This document shows, piece by piece, positions 19,410 to 29,182 of a stretch of DNA of 64,000 nt. The position numbers and the translations under genes are program-made. The DNA comes from Rodentibacter heidelbergensis (GTDB taxonomy: Bacteria > Pseudomonadota > Gammaproteobacteria > Enterobacterales > Pasteurellaceae). Each line of letters begins with the position of its first letter. Within the stretch, counting starts at the first letter, position 1. Where the stretch lies: NCBI RefSeq assembly GCF_002000125.1, contig NZ_MLHH01000011.1:47334-111333 (forward strand), written 5' to 3'. Under the pieces are notes generated by a model. The model was given only the letters and a program-made list of their open reading frames with translations. It was not told where the DNA came from and did not search any database.

Positions 19410-20765
19410 ATGAAACATATTCATATTTTAGGTATTTGTGGCACATTTATGGGGGGCGTTGCGATGCTCGCAAAGCAAATGGGATATAAAGTAACGGGAT
19501 CAGATACCAATGTTTACCCCCCGATGAGCATCTTTTTACAAGAACAAAATATTGACATTATTCCTCATTACAATGTGGATCAACTTCAACCGGCACCGGA
19601 TATGGTGATTATTGGCAATGCACTCAAACGTGGTAACCCTTGCGTAGAATATATATTAGAAAACCGTTTACCCTACACATCAGGCCCACAATGGTTACAT
19701 GATCATTTATTAAGAAATCGTTGGGTTTTAGCGGTTTCAGGAACGCACGGTAAAACCACTACAACCGGAATGCTAACTTGGATTTTAGAACAAAATGGCT
19801 TGAAACCGGGTTTTTTAATTGGCGGTATTGCCGGTAATTTTGGCACGTCCGCCCGCTTGGGGGAAAGCCCGTTTTTTGTCATTGAAGCGGATGAATATGA
19901 TACGGCGTTTTTCGATAAACGTTCTAAGTTTGTCCATTACAATCCTAAAACCTTAATTATCAATAATATCAGTTTTGATCATGCGGATATTTTTGATGAT
20001 CTGAAAGCCATTCAACGCCAGTTTCATCATATGATTCGTACCATTCCGGCAAGTGGGCGTATTCTTTCTTTTGCTAATGAACAAAGCGTAAAAGATACCT
20101 TAGCCATGGGCTGTTGGTCTGAGCAACAATTTATCGGAGAAGATAAAGAATGGTTTGCAGAGCGTATCACAACAGATGCCTCTCATTTTGCGGTATTCCA
20201 TCATGGTGAAAAAGTCGCTGAAGTAAAATGGAATGTGGTGGGCGTGCATAATATGCATAATGCCTTAATGGCAATTGCCAGCGCTTACCATGCAGGAGTT
20301 TCTGTGGAAAAAGCCTGTGAAGCGTTAGGTACTTTTATTAACGCTAAACGCCGTTTAGAAGTGAAAGGTGAGGTAAACGGAATCACCGTTTATGATGATT
20401 TTGCCCATCATCCTGAAGCGATTTTAGCCACCTTAACTGCATTGCGTGATAAAGTCGGCGGTGGCGTTCGAATTCTTGCGGTATTAGAACCCCGCTCAAA
20501 TACTATGAAAATGGGCGTACACAAAGATGAAATTGCCCCTGCATTGGGCAGAGCGGATGTGGTCTTTATGTTACAACCCGACAACCTCTCTTGGGATGTG
20601 GCTGATATTGCCTCACAATGCGTTCAACCGGCCTATTGGACGGCCAATCTTGATAAATTAGTGGAAATGATTGTGGCAGAAGCTCAGCCTACCGATCATA
20701 TTCTAGTGATGTCAAATGGAAGCTTTGGTGGTATTCACCAAAAGATTTTAGATAAACTAAAATAA
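19410..20765 (+). CDS. mpl: UDP-N-acetylmuramate:L-alanyl-gamma-D-glutamyl-meso-DAP ligase
   Basis: Murein-recycling ligase that joins the recovered tripeptide to UDP-MurNAc in the cytosol. The 451 residues from ATG 19410 are near E. coli Mpl (457). The N-terminal Rossmann motif is HILGICGTFMGG, the ATP-binding loop SGTHGKTTTTGM lies at about residue 110, and the Mur-ligase motifs EADEYDTAFFDKRSKF and HNMHNALMAI are present. MurC is excluded because of the Mpl-type GICGTFMGG start. An in-frame ATG-like start 78 bases upstream lies in the metC terminator and was rejected. Confidence 0.96.
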   Translation: MKHIHILGICGTFMGGVAMLAKQMGYKVTGSDTNVYPPMSIFLQEQNIDIIPHYNVDQLQPAPDMVIIGNALKRGNPCVEYILENRLPYTSGPQWLHDHLLRNRWVLAVSGTHGKTTTTGMLTWILEQNGLKPGFLIGGIAGNFGTSARLGESPFFVIEADEYDTAFFDKRSKFVHYNPKTLIINNISFDHADIFDDLKAIQRQFHHMIRTIPASGRILSFANEQSVKDTLAMGCWSEQQFIGEDKEWFAERITTDASHFAVFHHGEKVAEVKWNVVGVHNMHNALMAIASAYHAGVSVEKACEALGTFINAKRRLEVKGEVNGITVYDDFAHHPEAILATLTALRDKVGGGVRILAVLEPRSNTMKMGVHKDEIAPALGRADVVFMLQPDNLSWDVADIASQCVQPAYWTANLDKLVEMIVAEAQPTDHILVMSNGSFGGIHQKILDKLK

Positions 20766-20773
20766 TTTTTTGT

Positions 20774-20817
20774 AAAGTGCGGTGAGAAAATAAAGTGTTT
20801 TTTGACCGCACTTTTTG
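20774..20817 (+). terminator. paired uptake signals as terminator after mpl
   Basis: AAAGTGCGGT and ACCGCACTTT (cores 20775-20783 and 20805-20813) face each other and are followed by T-rich sequence. This is the usual Pasteurellaceae double-USS terminator. Confidence 0.75.
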
Positions 20818-20847
20818 TTTTTATTTTTTGATTAAAAAGGAGAAAAA

Positions 20848-21354
20848 ATGGCTGATCCGCATATTCAATCCCCAATGGATACTTGGGATAAGATCACGGT
20901 GGTGATTTATCGCACAGGGTTTGTTGTCGCTGCCTTTGGTGTTTTACTGTTGAGCTGGTTTCCTGATGAGGCTAAAGTGGCTATTTTGATTGCCGCAACC
21001 TGTTGTGCTTCCTCTTTGCATATTTACCTTAAACACTTTCGTTTAACCTTTCAATTTGCCACTTGGATTGGCTTACTTTGTTATATTTTAGGTTGGCATG
21101 AACTGGCATTAGGCGGAGCATTGGTCACATTAGGTGGACTTTGTTTTAAAGAATATTTTTGTTTTCGAGTACCTTTATTGAATTTACAGCCGATTTTTGT
21201 GGCAATACTCTGGTTTGTTTGGGTTTTTGAAGGAGGAATTTTCACCCGGATCTTATCCATTATTGTTGGTGTGTTGCTGTTATTACTGGCTATCCAAAAA
21301 TGGCGAATGCCATTGCATTTTGATATTGGGGATAAAACAAAGTATCAAATCTAG
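20848..21354 (+). CDS. conserved integral membrane protein (DUF2301-like)
   Basis: 168 residues with five or six hydrophobic helices: VIYRTGFVVAAFGVLLLSWF, AILIAATCCASSLHIYL, ATWIGLLCYILGW, LALGGALVTLGGL, PIFVAILWFVWVF and RILSIIVGVLLLLLAI. The start ATG follows AAAAAGGAGAAAAA, a strong site. Length and helix layout remind me of the DUF2301 inner-membrane family, for which no function is known. It is a single gene between two terminators. No catalytic or transport motif is visible. Confidence 0.7.
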   Translation: MADPHIQSPMDTWDKITVVIYRTGFVVAAFGVLLLSWFPDEAKVAILIAATCCASSLHIYLKHFRLTFQFATWIGLLCYILGWHELALGGALVTLGGLCFKEYFCFRVPLLNLQPIFVAILWFVWVFEGGIFTRILSIIVGVLLLLLAIQKWRMPLHFDIGDKTKYQI

Positions 21355-21360
21355 AAAGGA

Positions 21361-21389
21361 AAGAGCGATCAATTGATCGCTCTTTTTGT
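21361..21389. terminator. bidirectional terminator between the membrane protein gene and gltS
   Basis: A perfect 24-base palindrome at 21361-21384 (AAGAGCGATCAA and its complement) ends in a T-run on the plus strand and an A-rich tract on the other side. It serves both convergent genes. Confidence 0.85.
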
Positions 21390-21394
21390 TGGAT

Positions 21395-22609
21395 TTAGTG
21401 AAGGTAGGTCACGAAGGCCAAGAACACTTTTAATAATGAGGCATTAATTAAATCAATAAAGAATGCGCCCACCATTGGTACGATTAAGAACGCTTTGTGA
21501 GAAGCACCAAAACGGCTGGTAATGGCCTGCATGTTAGCAACTGCTGTTGGGGTTGCCCCTAAACCAAAACCACAGTGTCCGGCACTGAGTACGATAGCAT
21601 CGTAATCTTTACCCATAAAACGATAAGTGACATAAATAGCGAAGAATGCCATAAAGGCGACTTGGATGGCGAGAATGATTAATACATCGCCTGCAAGACC
21701 GGCTAATTCCCAAAGTTTTAATGACATTAAGGCAATGGCTAAGAAAATCGATAAGCCCACACTACCTAATACGTCAATGGCAGAATCAGCCACTTTAAAT
21801 TTGAAAATATGTGCTAAGGCATTACGGATAATCACACCGGTGAACAAACACCAAACGAACGTTGGGAGTTGTAATGCTGTGCCTTTTGTTACGCTATCTA
21901 AATATTTACCGATCAATAAACAGAAAGACATCATCGCAATGGTTTCAATGATAGAGCGTGCATTGACTTTACGTTGATAGGTTGGGTGTTCAAAGGCTTC
22001 TTGCACATCATCCACCTCATCATTTTCCGGGTTTTCCCCTTGTTTTTGACGATTTAGTAAAAAACGCGCTACCGGACCACCAATGATGCCACCAAAGACT
22101 AAACCGAACGTGGCACAGGCCATGGCGATTTCTGTTGCCGCCGGTAAGTTAAATTCTTTGATGAAGGTTTCAGCCCAAGCCGCTCCCGTACCATGACCAC
22201 CGGTTAAGGTCACGGAGCCGGCTAATAATCCATAAGCAGGGTCAATGCCTAAAATTTGGCTACCGGCAACACCGATAACATTTTGGAAAAAAATTAATGT
22301 TGCAGCTACAAAGAGGAAAACGATAAGAGGTTTACCGCCTTTCATTAAACGGGCAAAGTTCGCACTCAAACCGATAGATGAGAAAAACACGAGCATCATG
22401 GTTGTTTGCAAGCTTTTCTCAAAGGTAAATGAGGTCCCGTCTATTTGATACCAAATTGTCAATGCGATAGCCACAATGAAACCGCCGACAACCGGTTCGG
22501 GAATGTTAAAGTTTTTTAGTACGCTGATGCGTTTTACTAAAAAATAGCCCAATAACAACACAAGGCTTGCGAGAGCCAGTGTTTGATAAGTATCAAATAC
22601 AATATTCAC
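21395..22609 (-). CDS. gltS: sodium/glutamate symporter
   Basis: Inner-membrane Na+-coupled glutamate uptake. The 404 residues hold about ten transmembrane helices arranged as two inverted halves. The family signatures GSVTLTGGHGTGAAW and the second-half SAGHCGFGLGATPTA, the two re-entrant-loop motifs, are both present. The start is GTG at 22609 behind an excellent AGGAGG eight bases upstream. parC ends 32 bases upstream on the same strand, so it may be the last gene of a parE-aniA-parC-gltS transcript. Confidence 0.96.
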   Translation of the reverse strand: MNIVFDTYQTLALASLVLLLGYFLVKRISVLKNFNIPEPVVGGFIVAIALTIWYQIDGTSFTFEKSLQTTMMLVFFSSIGLSANFARLMKGGKPLIVFLFVAATLIFFQNVIGVAGSQILGIDPAYGLLAGSVTLTGGHGTGAAWAETFIKEFNLPAATEIAMACATFGLVFGGIIGGPVARFLLNRQKQGENPENDEVDDVQEAFEHPTYQRKVNARSIIETIAMMSFCLLIGKYLDSVTKGTALQLPTFVWCLFTGVIIRNALAHIFKFKVADSAIDVLGSVGLSIFLAIALMSLKLWELAGLAGDVLIILAIQVAFMAFFAIYVTYRFMGKDYDAIVLSAGHCGFGLGATPTAVANMQAITSRFGASHKAFLIVPMVGAFFIDLINASLLKVFLAFVTYLH

Positions 22610-22641
22610 GAAATATCCTCCTGTAATTGGTTTCGGAAAAG

Positions 22642-24900
22642 TTATATGCTGTGTTCAGGTTCGATCACCACAATATCCACATTACTATGTAAACCACGGG
22701 GGAGTGGTGAACCTTTTCTACCACGTTCCGCTCGGAATTTTTGGAGATCCTCCGGTTTTAATGTGATTTTTCGTTTACCGGAGTGGAACTCAAGACTGGC
22801 TTGATCTGAAATGAGCAACAGTTTGACTAATAATTCACTGCGATCTTTTGCATTGGCTGCAGAAATACTCACAATTTTATTGCCTTTACCTTTTGATAAT
22901 ACCGGTAAATCTTGCACCGGGAAAATCAGCATTCTGCCGGCTGAGGTCAAGGCCACGAGAAGTTCGGTTGAATTCGGCAGAATTTTAGGTTCCAACACTT
23001 TGGCATTTTCCGGTAAAGAAATCAAGGCTTTTCCTGCTTTATTGCGGGCAATTAAATCGTCAAATTTGCAAATAAAACCATAGCCTGCATCAGAAGACAT
23101 GAGTAATGTTTGTTGTTCTGCTGCCATCATCACATGCTCAATGGTTGCCCCAGCAGGTAGGCTTAATTTACCGGTGAGCGGTTCGCCCTGTGAGCGGGCG
23201 GAAGGCAGACTGAGCGGATCAACAGCATAGCTGCGTCCTGTGCTATCAATGAATACGGCGGCTTGATTGCTCTTACCGCAAGCATGGGCAAGATAGCCAT
23301 CACCCGCTTTATAACTTAATGCTTTCGGATCGATATCATGTCCTTTCGCACAGCGTGCCCAGCCCATTTGCGATAAAATAACGGTGACCGGTTCTGCCGG
23401 TATCATTTCGCTTTCTGAAATGGCTTTAGCCTCTTCACGTTCGACTAATTGCGACATCCGAGGGCTGGCATATTTTTTGGCATCTTCTTGGATCTCTTTT
23501 TTAATGAGGGTATTGAGGCGGCGTTCAGAACCTAAAATCGCCTCTAAATTTGACCGCTCTTTTTCTAATTCATTTTGCTCTGCACGGAGTTGATGCTCTT
23601 CTAATTTGGCTAAGTGACGTAGCCGTAAATTTAAAATGGCATCCGTTTGTTCATCACTTAAGTTAAAGCGAGCCATTAATTCTGCTTTAGGATCGTCCTC
23701 ATGGCGAATAATCTCGATCACTTCATCAATATTCAAAAAAGCAATCATTAAGCCTTCTAAAATATGCAGACGGGAAAGCACTTTATCCAAGCGATATTGC
23801 AAGCGGCGTGTCACGGTGGTACGGCGGAAATGTAGCCATTCATTGAGAATTTGTACTAACCCTTTCACTGCCGGTTTATGATCAAGCCCAATCATATTCA
23901 TATTCACCCGATAGCTTTTTTCCAGATCGGTGGTGGCAAATAAATGCGCCATCAGGGCATCAGTATCTACTCGATTAGAACGAGGAACGATCACAATCCG
24001 AATCGGGTTTTCGTGATCGGCTTCATCACGAATATCTTCCACCATCGGCAATTTTTTGGCTGTCATTTGCTCAGCAATTTGGGCAATAATTTTAGACGGC
24101 GAAGACTGGTGGGGAAGGGCAGAAATAATGATTTCCCCCTCTTCTTTTTTCCAGGTCGCCCGCATTTTGATCGAGCCCCGACCCTGTTCATAAATTTTAC
24201 GAATTTCCGCTTTAGGTGAAATAATTTCTGCTTCAGTTGGAAAATCCGGGCCTTGCACAATGTTTAACAGATCATCAAGGTTGGCTTTGGGATGATCGAG
24301 TAAATGAATGGCGGCATCGGCAATTTCATTAATATTATGAGGGGGAATATCCGTTGCCATTCCCACCGCAATCCCTGTCGTACCATTGAGCAAGATATGG
24401 GGTAAACGTGCCGGTAAATATTGGGGTTCTTCCAGTGTGCCATCAAAATTGGGTTGGTAATCTACTGTGCCTTGGCCAAGTTCAGAAAGTAAAATTTCAG
24501 AAATTTTGGAAAGACGTGATTCTGTATAACGCATTGCCGCAAAGGATTTAGGATCATCCGGTGCGCCCCAGTTACCTTGACCGTCTACCAAGGGATAGCG
24601 ATAAGAAAAGGGTTGCGCCATTAATACCATGGCTTCATAACAAGCGGAATCGCCATGGGGGTGGAATTTACCTAACACATCCCCCACGGTACGGGCAGAT
24701 TTTTTGTATTTTGCGGAGGCATTTAAGCCCAGCTCCGACATGGCATAAATAATACGGCGTTGTACCGGTTTTAAACCATCGCCAATAAAAGGCAATGCAC
24801 GATCCATAATGACGTACATTGAATAATTGAGATAGGCACTTTCAGTGAAAGTGCGAAGTGGCATTTGCTCAATGCCTTCGTAGTTAATATTTGTACTCAT
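22642..24900 (-). CDS. parC: DNA topoisomerase IV subunit A
   Basis: Cleaves and rejoins DNA to decatenate daughter chromosomes together with ParE. The 752 residues equal the E. coli length. The catalytic tyrosine is Y125 in AAMRYTE. The quinolone-determining region [11 protein letters not shown] has Ser85 and Glu89, the sensitive-type residues (E. coli Ser80 and Glu84). The C-terminal domain has the beta-pinwheel blades typical of ParC (for example [13 protein letters not shown] is [13 protein letters not shown] here). On the chromosome it is separated from parE by aniA, an unusual arrangement. Confidence 0.98.
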   Translation of the reverse strand: MSTNINYEGIEQMPLRTFTESAYLNYSMYVIMDRALPFIGDGLKPVQRRIIYAMSELGLNASAKYKKSARTVGDVLGKFHPHGDSACYEAMVLMAQPFSYRYPLVDGQGNWGAPDDPKSFAAMRYTESRLSKISEILLSELGQGTVDYQPNFDGTLEEPQYLPARLPHILLNGTTGIAVGMATDIPPHNINEIADAAIHLLDHPKANLDDLLNIVQGPDFPTEAEIISPKAEIRKIYEQGRGSIKMRATWKKEEGEIIISALPHQSSPSKIIAQIAEQMTAKKLPMVEDIRDEADHENPIRIVIVPRSNRVDTDALMAHLFATTDLEKSYRVNMNMIGLDHKPAVKGLVQILNEWLHFRRTTVTRRLQYRLDKVLSRLHILEGLMIAFLNIDEVIEIIRHEDDPKAELMARFNLSDEQTDAILNLRLRHLAKLEEHQLRAEQNELEKERSNLEAILGSERRLNTLIKKEIQEDAKKYASPRMSQLVEREEAKAISESEMIPAEPVTVILSQMGWARCAKGHDIDPKALSYKAGDGYLAHACGKSNQAAVFIDSTGRSYAVDPLSLPSARSQGEPLTGKLSLPAGATIEHVMMAAEQQTLLMSSDAGYGFICKFDDLIARNKAGKALISLPENAKVLEPKILPNSTELLVALTSAGRMLIFPVQDLPVLSKGKGNKIVSISAANAKDRSELLVKLLLISDQASLEFHSGKRKITLKPEDLQKFRAERGRKGSPLPRGLHSNVDIVVIEPEHSI

Positions 24901-24983
24901 ATATTGTTTCGTTTATAAAATTTTCCTAGTTGCTCGCCCAAAAATGATTAAAAATTTGACTGCACTTTATTCATTCTTTTAGA

Positions 24984-26156
24984 TTATTTCTTGGTCGCGC
25001 CACTTTCCATATCTGCGTGGCTGTGCTGTGTCATCCCTTTGTGGCTGTCGATTTCATAGGGAACCGGTTGCGGTTTTTGTGGGTTAGGATCGTTTTTAAT
25101 CGGTTCATCTTTTAATTTACCGGAATAAATTGACGGATTTTTTTCTCCTGTTACCACAATTTGTCCCATTGTCCCCTTGTTAGCAGCACGAAAAATGGAA
25201 TGATCCATAAACACATAAGTGCCGGGAACATCAATTTGAGTTTCGACAATCGTCGCACCACCTGACGGAATCAGCGTGGTTTGTACATTGTGGTTAATTA
25301 ATGTCCCGCCTTCCACATAGACGTTATCAAACACCGCACCGATTAAATGGAATGATGAAATCAAATTAGGGCCGGCGTTGCCGACAAATAAACGAATTTT
25401 TTCACCAGTTTTGGCTTGGAGTGCGTTTTCCCCCATCATTGATCCCACTTTGCCGTTGAACAGCACATAATCAGGGCGCTCATCAATGGCTTTGCTCATA
25501 CTAAAGGGTTGCAAACCCGGTTCACCAAATCGTCCTTTAACGTAGAATTCGCTTTGCATAATATAAAATTCACGATCGACTTTAGGTAAGCCTTCCTTTG
25601 GTTCTACTAAGATTAAACCATACATACCTTTGGCAAGATGAACTGCCACCGGTTGACTACCGCAATGGTACAAATAAATGCCCGAACGCAGCGCTTTAAA
25701 TTGAAACGTACCGGTTCTGGTTGGTGCGGTTTCACTGGCGATGGCTCCGCCCATCGGTGCCGAGGCAGCGTGAAAATCAATACTATGAGACATCATTGAG
25801 CTGGCCGAGTTGGAAAGTTGTACTTCTACCACATCGCCTTCCCGTACCCGAATAAAGGGGGCCGGCACATTGCCATTAAATGTCCAAAACTTGTATTGTA
25901 CCCCTTCCATCAATTCCATAATTTTTTCAAGTGCGGTCAGTTTTACCACTACTTTTGCCGGATAATTGCGATCAATGGGTTTTGGCACCTGCGGTGCAAG
26001 TGTGATTTCTGCCTCAATTTCAGGTAGTTCTGTGAAGGTTTTTTCCATGGTTTTGCCTTCCGCTTGAGCCGGCATTTGAATTAAACCTGCTCCGAGACTC
26101 AAGGTGGCGATGCTTAATGTGGTATTCTTAAGAAAATCACGGCGTTGTTCGTTCAT
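24984..26156 (-). CDS. aniA: copper-containing nitrite reductase (AniA/NirK type)
   Basis: Reduces nitrite to nitric oxide in the periplasm. The 390 residues start with a Tat-type signal (RRDFLKNTTLSIATLSLGAG) and a cleavage-like AQA. All ligands are visible: type 1 copper H124, C165, H173 and M178; type 2 copper H129, H164 and H319; catalytic D127 and H270 (SSFHLIG). The VHLAKGMYGLILVEPKEGLP stretch is typical of AniA. The His- and Ser-rich tail (HSHADMESG) is extra. The ribosome binding site is AAGTAGG. Only 22 bases separate it from parE, so no separate promoter fits between them. No nitric oxide reductase or azurin gene is in the window. Confidence 0.95.
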   Translation of the reverse strand: MNEQRRDFLKNTTLSIATLSLGAGLIQMPAQAEGKTMEKTFTELPEIEAEITLAPQVPKPIDRNYPAKVVVKLTALEKIMELMEGVQYKFWTFNGNVPAPFIRVREGDVVEVQLSNSASSMMSHSIDFHAASAPMGGAIASETAPTRTGTFQFKALRSGIYLYHCGSQPVAVHLAKGMYGLILVEPKEGLPKVDREFYIMQSEFYVKGRFGEPGLQPFSMSKAIDERPDYVLFNGKVGSMMGENALQAKTGEKIRLFVGNAGPNLISSFHLIGAVFDNVYVEGGTLINHNVQTTLIPSGGATIVETQIDVPGTYVFMDHSIFRAANKGTMGQIVVTGEKNPSIYSGKLKDEPIKNDPNPQKPQPVPYEIDSHKGMTQHSHADMESGATKK

Positions 26157-26178
26157 TTTTTACCTACTTTATTGTCAA

Positions 26179-28077
26179 TTACACGGCTAAATCTACTTGA
26201 TCACCCTTGGTTTGCAACCAGTTTTTGCGATCTTCGGAACGTTTTTTCGCCAGTAGCATATCCATCAGTTCTAAGGTTTCTTTGCCTTGTTCTTCTTCTG
26301 ACTGGTAGGTGAGTTGCACAAGGCGGCGGGTATTTGGATCCATCGTGGTTTCCCGTAATTGAGCGGGGTTCATTTCGCCCAAACCTTTGAAACGCTGAAC
26401 GTTTGGTTTGCCTTTTTTATTTTTCAAGCGATCTAAAATTGCCTCTTTTTCCCCTTCATCTAAGGCATAAAACACCTCTTTATTCAAATCAATGCGATAA
26501 AGTGGCGGCATGGCTACATAAACATGTCCTTCCTGTACCAATTTTGGGAAATGGCGTAAGAATAACGCACAAAGTAGTGTGGCGATGTGTAAGCCGTCGG
26601 AATCCGCATCGGCAAGAATACAGACTTTTCCGTAGCGGAGTTGGGAGAGATCATCATTGTCCGGATCGATACCCAATGCCACCGCAATATCGTGGATTTC
26701 AGTCGAACCAAGCACTTGTTCCGGTGACACTTCCCAAGTATTTAAAATTTTTCCACGCAAAGGCAAAATGGCCTGATATTCACGATCTCTGGCTTGTTTG
26801 GCAGAGCCGCCCGCAGAATCTCCTTCCACTAAGAAAAGCTCGGTTTTCTCCAGATCTTGAGAACCACAATCCGCTAATTTACCCGGTAATGCGGGGCCAC
26901 TCACCAATTTTTTCCGTACCACTTTTTTCGCTGCACGCAAACGGCGTTGGGCGGAGCTTATTGCCATTTCAGCGAGTTTTTCCGCATCTTGCACATTTTG
27001 GTTAAGCCATAGGCTAAAGGCATCTTTTAAAACACCGCTCACAAAGACCGCACTTTGACGAGATGATAAGCGCTCTTTGGTTTGACCGGCAAATTGAGCA
27101 TCTTGCATTTTGAGCGAAAGAATATAAGCGCAGCGATCCCAAATATCATCAGCGGTCAGTTTGACCCCACGGGGAAGCAAATTGCGGAATTCGCAAAATT
27201 CTCGAATGGCATCAAGCAAACCTTGGCGTAAACCGTTGACGTGTGTCCCCCCCTGAATGGTTGGGATCAAATTCACATAGCTCTCACCGATTAACTCACC
27301 ACCTTCAGGTAGCCATAATAACGCCCAGCTAACCGCTTCATTACTTCCTTTAAATTCGCCCACGAAAGGTTTTTCCGGGAGGGTTTCATAGCCATTGACC
27401 GCTTCAATAAGATAGTCGGACAAGCCGTCTTCGTATAGCCAAACATCTTGGGTATTGTTGACTTTATCCGTGAATTTGATTTCCAGCCCTGAGCAAAGCA
27501 CGGCTTTGGCGCGCAATAAATGGCGTAGACGGCTGACGGAAAATTTTGCACTATCGAAATATTTTGGGTTAGGTTTGAAATGAACGGTGGTGCCGGTGGT
27601 ACGTCTGCCACAGGTGCCGATCACTTCCAATTCTTCGACTTTCACCCCATTTTCAAAGGCAATTTTATACACCTCACCATTGCGTTTAACTTGAATATCC
27701 ACCCGTTCGGAAAGGGCGTTTACCACAGAAATCCCCACACCATGTAAGCCACCGGCAAATTCATAGTTTTTATTGGAAAATTTACCGCCTGCGTGAAGCT
27801 TGGTTAAAATCACCTCCACACCGGATACGCCTTCAGTGGGGTGAATATCCACCGGCATCCCCCGACCATTATCAATGACTTCAAGGGATTGATCGGCATG
27901 TAAAATCACTTCAATTTTTGTGGCGAACCCCGCAAGCGCCTCGTCCACACTGTTATCAATCACTTCTTGTGCCAAGTGGTTAGGACGGGTCGTGTCGGTG
28001 TACATACCGGGACGAACTTGTACCGGTTCAAGATCTTTTAAAACGGTAATTTCTTGGGCTGAATACTGCGTTGTCAT
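26179..28077 (-). CDS. parE: DNA topoisomerase IV subunit B
   Basis: GHKL-type ATPase subunit of topoisomerase IV. The 632 residues from ATG 28077 (MTTQYSAQE) agree with E. coli ParE (630); a start 48 bases upstream would add a hydrophobic N-terminal tail and was rejected. ATP-binding motifs EVIDNSVDEAL and the glycine-rich GGLHGVGISVVNALS are present. The TOPRIM domain has ELFLVEGDSAGGSAKQARD and the metal motif DADSDGLH. An uptake signal lies inside (27047-27055). Next on the same strand come aniA and then parC. Confidence 0.98.
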   Translation of the reverse strand: MTTQYSAQEITVLKDLEPVQVRPGMYTDTTRPNHLAQEVIDNSVDEALAGFATKIEVILHADQSLEVIDNGRGMPVDIHPTEGVSGVEVILTKLHAGGKFSNKNYEFAGGLHGVGISVVNALSERVDIQVKRNGEVYKIAFENGVKVEELEVIGTCGRRTTGTTVHFKPNPKYFDSAKFSVSRLRHLLRAKAVLCSGLEIKFTDKVNNTQDVWLYEDGLSDYLIEAVNGYETLPEKPFVGEFKGSNEAVSWALLWLPEGGELIGESYVNLIPTIQGGTHVNGLRQGLLDAIREFCEFRNLLPRGVKLTADDIWDRCAYILSLKMQDAQFAGQTKERLSSRQSAVFVSGVLKDAFSLWLNQNVQDAEKLAEMAISSAQRRLRAAKKVVRKKLVSGPALPGKLADCGSQDLEKTELFLVEGDSAGGSAKQARDREYQAILPLRGKILNTWEVSPEQVLGSTEIHDIAVALGIDPDNDDLSQLRYGKVCILADADSDGLHIATLLCALFLRHFPKLVQEGHVYVAMPPLYRIDLNKEVFYALDEGEKEAILDRLKNKKGKPNVQRFKGLGEMNPAQLRETTMDPNTRRLVQLTYQSEEEQGKETLELMDMLLAKKRSEDRKNWLQTKGDQVDLAV

Positions 28078-28126
28078 GTTTAGGTTATTTATTAAATAGA
28101 AAAAAATTGCGAGAGAGTGTATCAAA

Positions 28127-28152
28127 AAGTGCGGTCATTTTCGACCGCACTT
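28127..28152 (-). terminator. paired uptake signals as terminator of lpxL
   Basis: Facing cores 28127-28135 and 28144-28152 give the stem AAGTGCGGTC/GACCGCACTT. It abuts the lpxL stop codon (28153-28155). It lies upstream of parE on the same strand. Confidence 0.8.
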
Positions 28153-29088
28153 TTAATGATATAAGCTCGGATCACTTTCATTCGGACGTGTTTTAAAACG
28201 GCGATGTAGCCACATATATTGTTCTACACCTTTTAGAATTTCTTTTTCGACAAGCCGGTTCATTCGTATAGCAATGCGGGTCTCATCATCTAAATCTGAG
28301 AAATCGACCGGTGCTGAAATACTCACCGTATAGCCCGAACCATCTCGATTACGAAGCGGGGCAAAGGGAATGATTTTGCTTTGCGGCGAGGATTTTAATA
28401 AATAGTAGCTACCGGTGGTGGTGCAGGCATCAGGTACGGCAAAAAACGGCACAAATACGGCATTTTTTCGCCCATAATCATGATCGGGCGCATACCAAAT
28501 GGTTTCACCTTGGCGTAGGGCTTTGATCATACCGCGAAGATCTTTGCGATCTAGCATATCTTTGTTAGAACGCAAACGCCCTTGGGTTTGCAGCCAGTCC
28601 ATCAGCGGATTATCATTGGGGCGATAGACACCTAATCCGGGGTGATGTAAGCCCACGATGCGAGCGCCAAGTTCTAATGTGAGAAAATGCACACCAACAA
28701 AAATAATGCCGTCTTGTTGGTTCGCTTTGAGATAATGTAAGCCCTCAATTTTCGACCATTTTTTTATGCGGGCATCAGACCAAAACCATGCCATACCCGT
28801 TTCAATCATTGCCATACCCACCGAACGTAAATTTTCTTGTAGTAGCATTTCACGTTCATGTTCCGGCATGTCGGGAAAACAAAGTTCCAGATTTCGGCGT
28901 GCAATAGCGGCACGGCGTTTACCGATGCCTAAATGAGCAAAAAGCCAGCCTAAGCCGTTTCCAATATGACGCAAAATGGGGTAAGGCAATAAAAGTAGCA
29001 TCCGCCAAATTCCCAAGACAAGCCAAAAGCCCCAGTATTGGGGGGCAAGAAAAGCACGTTGAAAAGTGGGGAGTTTGCTATTTTTCAT
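28153..29088 (-). CDS. lpxL: lipid A lauroyl/myristoyl acyltransferase (LpxL/HtrB)
   Basis: Adds a secondary acyl chain to Kdo-lipid A at the inner membrane. 311 residues. There is an N-terminal membrane segment (FWLVLGIWRMLLLLPYPIL), and the catalytic HX4(D/E) motif H134-FLTL-E139 lies in GVHFLTLELGAR. GRKNAVFVPFF and the conserved MWLHRRFKTRP near the end are typical. The gene is called htrB in H. influenzae, where it also sits between hldE and parE. It is divergent from hldE across 94 bases. Confidence 0.95.
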   Translation of the reverse strand: MKNSKLPTFQRAFLAPQYWGFWLVLGIWRMLLLLPYPILRHIGNGLGWLFAHLGIGKRRAAIARRNLELCFPDMPEHEREMLLQENLRSVGMAMIETGMAWFWSDARIKKWSKIEGLHYLKANQQDGIIFVGVHFLTLELGARIVGLHHPGLGVYRPNDNPLMDWLQTQGRLRSNKDMLDRKDLRGMIKALRQGETIWYAPDHDYGRKNAVFVPFFAVPDACTTTGSYYLLKSSPQSKIIPFAPLRNRDGSGYTVSISAPVDFSDLDDETRIAIRMNRLVEKEILKGVEQYMWLHRRFKTRPNESDPSLYH

Positions 29089-29182
29089 TGGCGATTAGTC
29101 TTCTTGAGTGAAATTGCGCGGTAGTTTAACGTAAAAATGAGTTATGGTAAAATCACGCCAATTTTTTCCAAGAGAGAACAGT

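Noticed and set aside
22642..28077. Long open frames on the plus strand opposite parC and parE
   Set aside because: They are antisense shadows of strongly coding frames, with no family character or ribosome binding sites.
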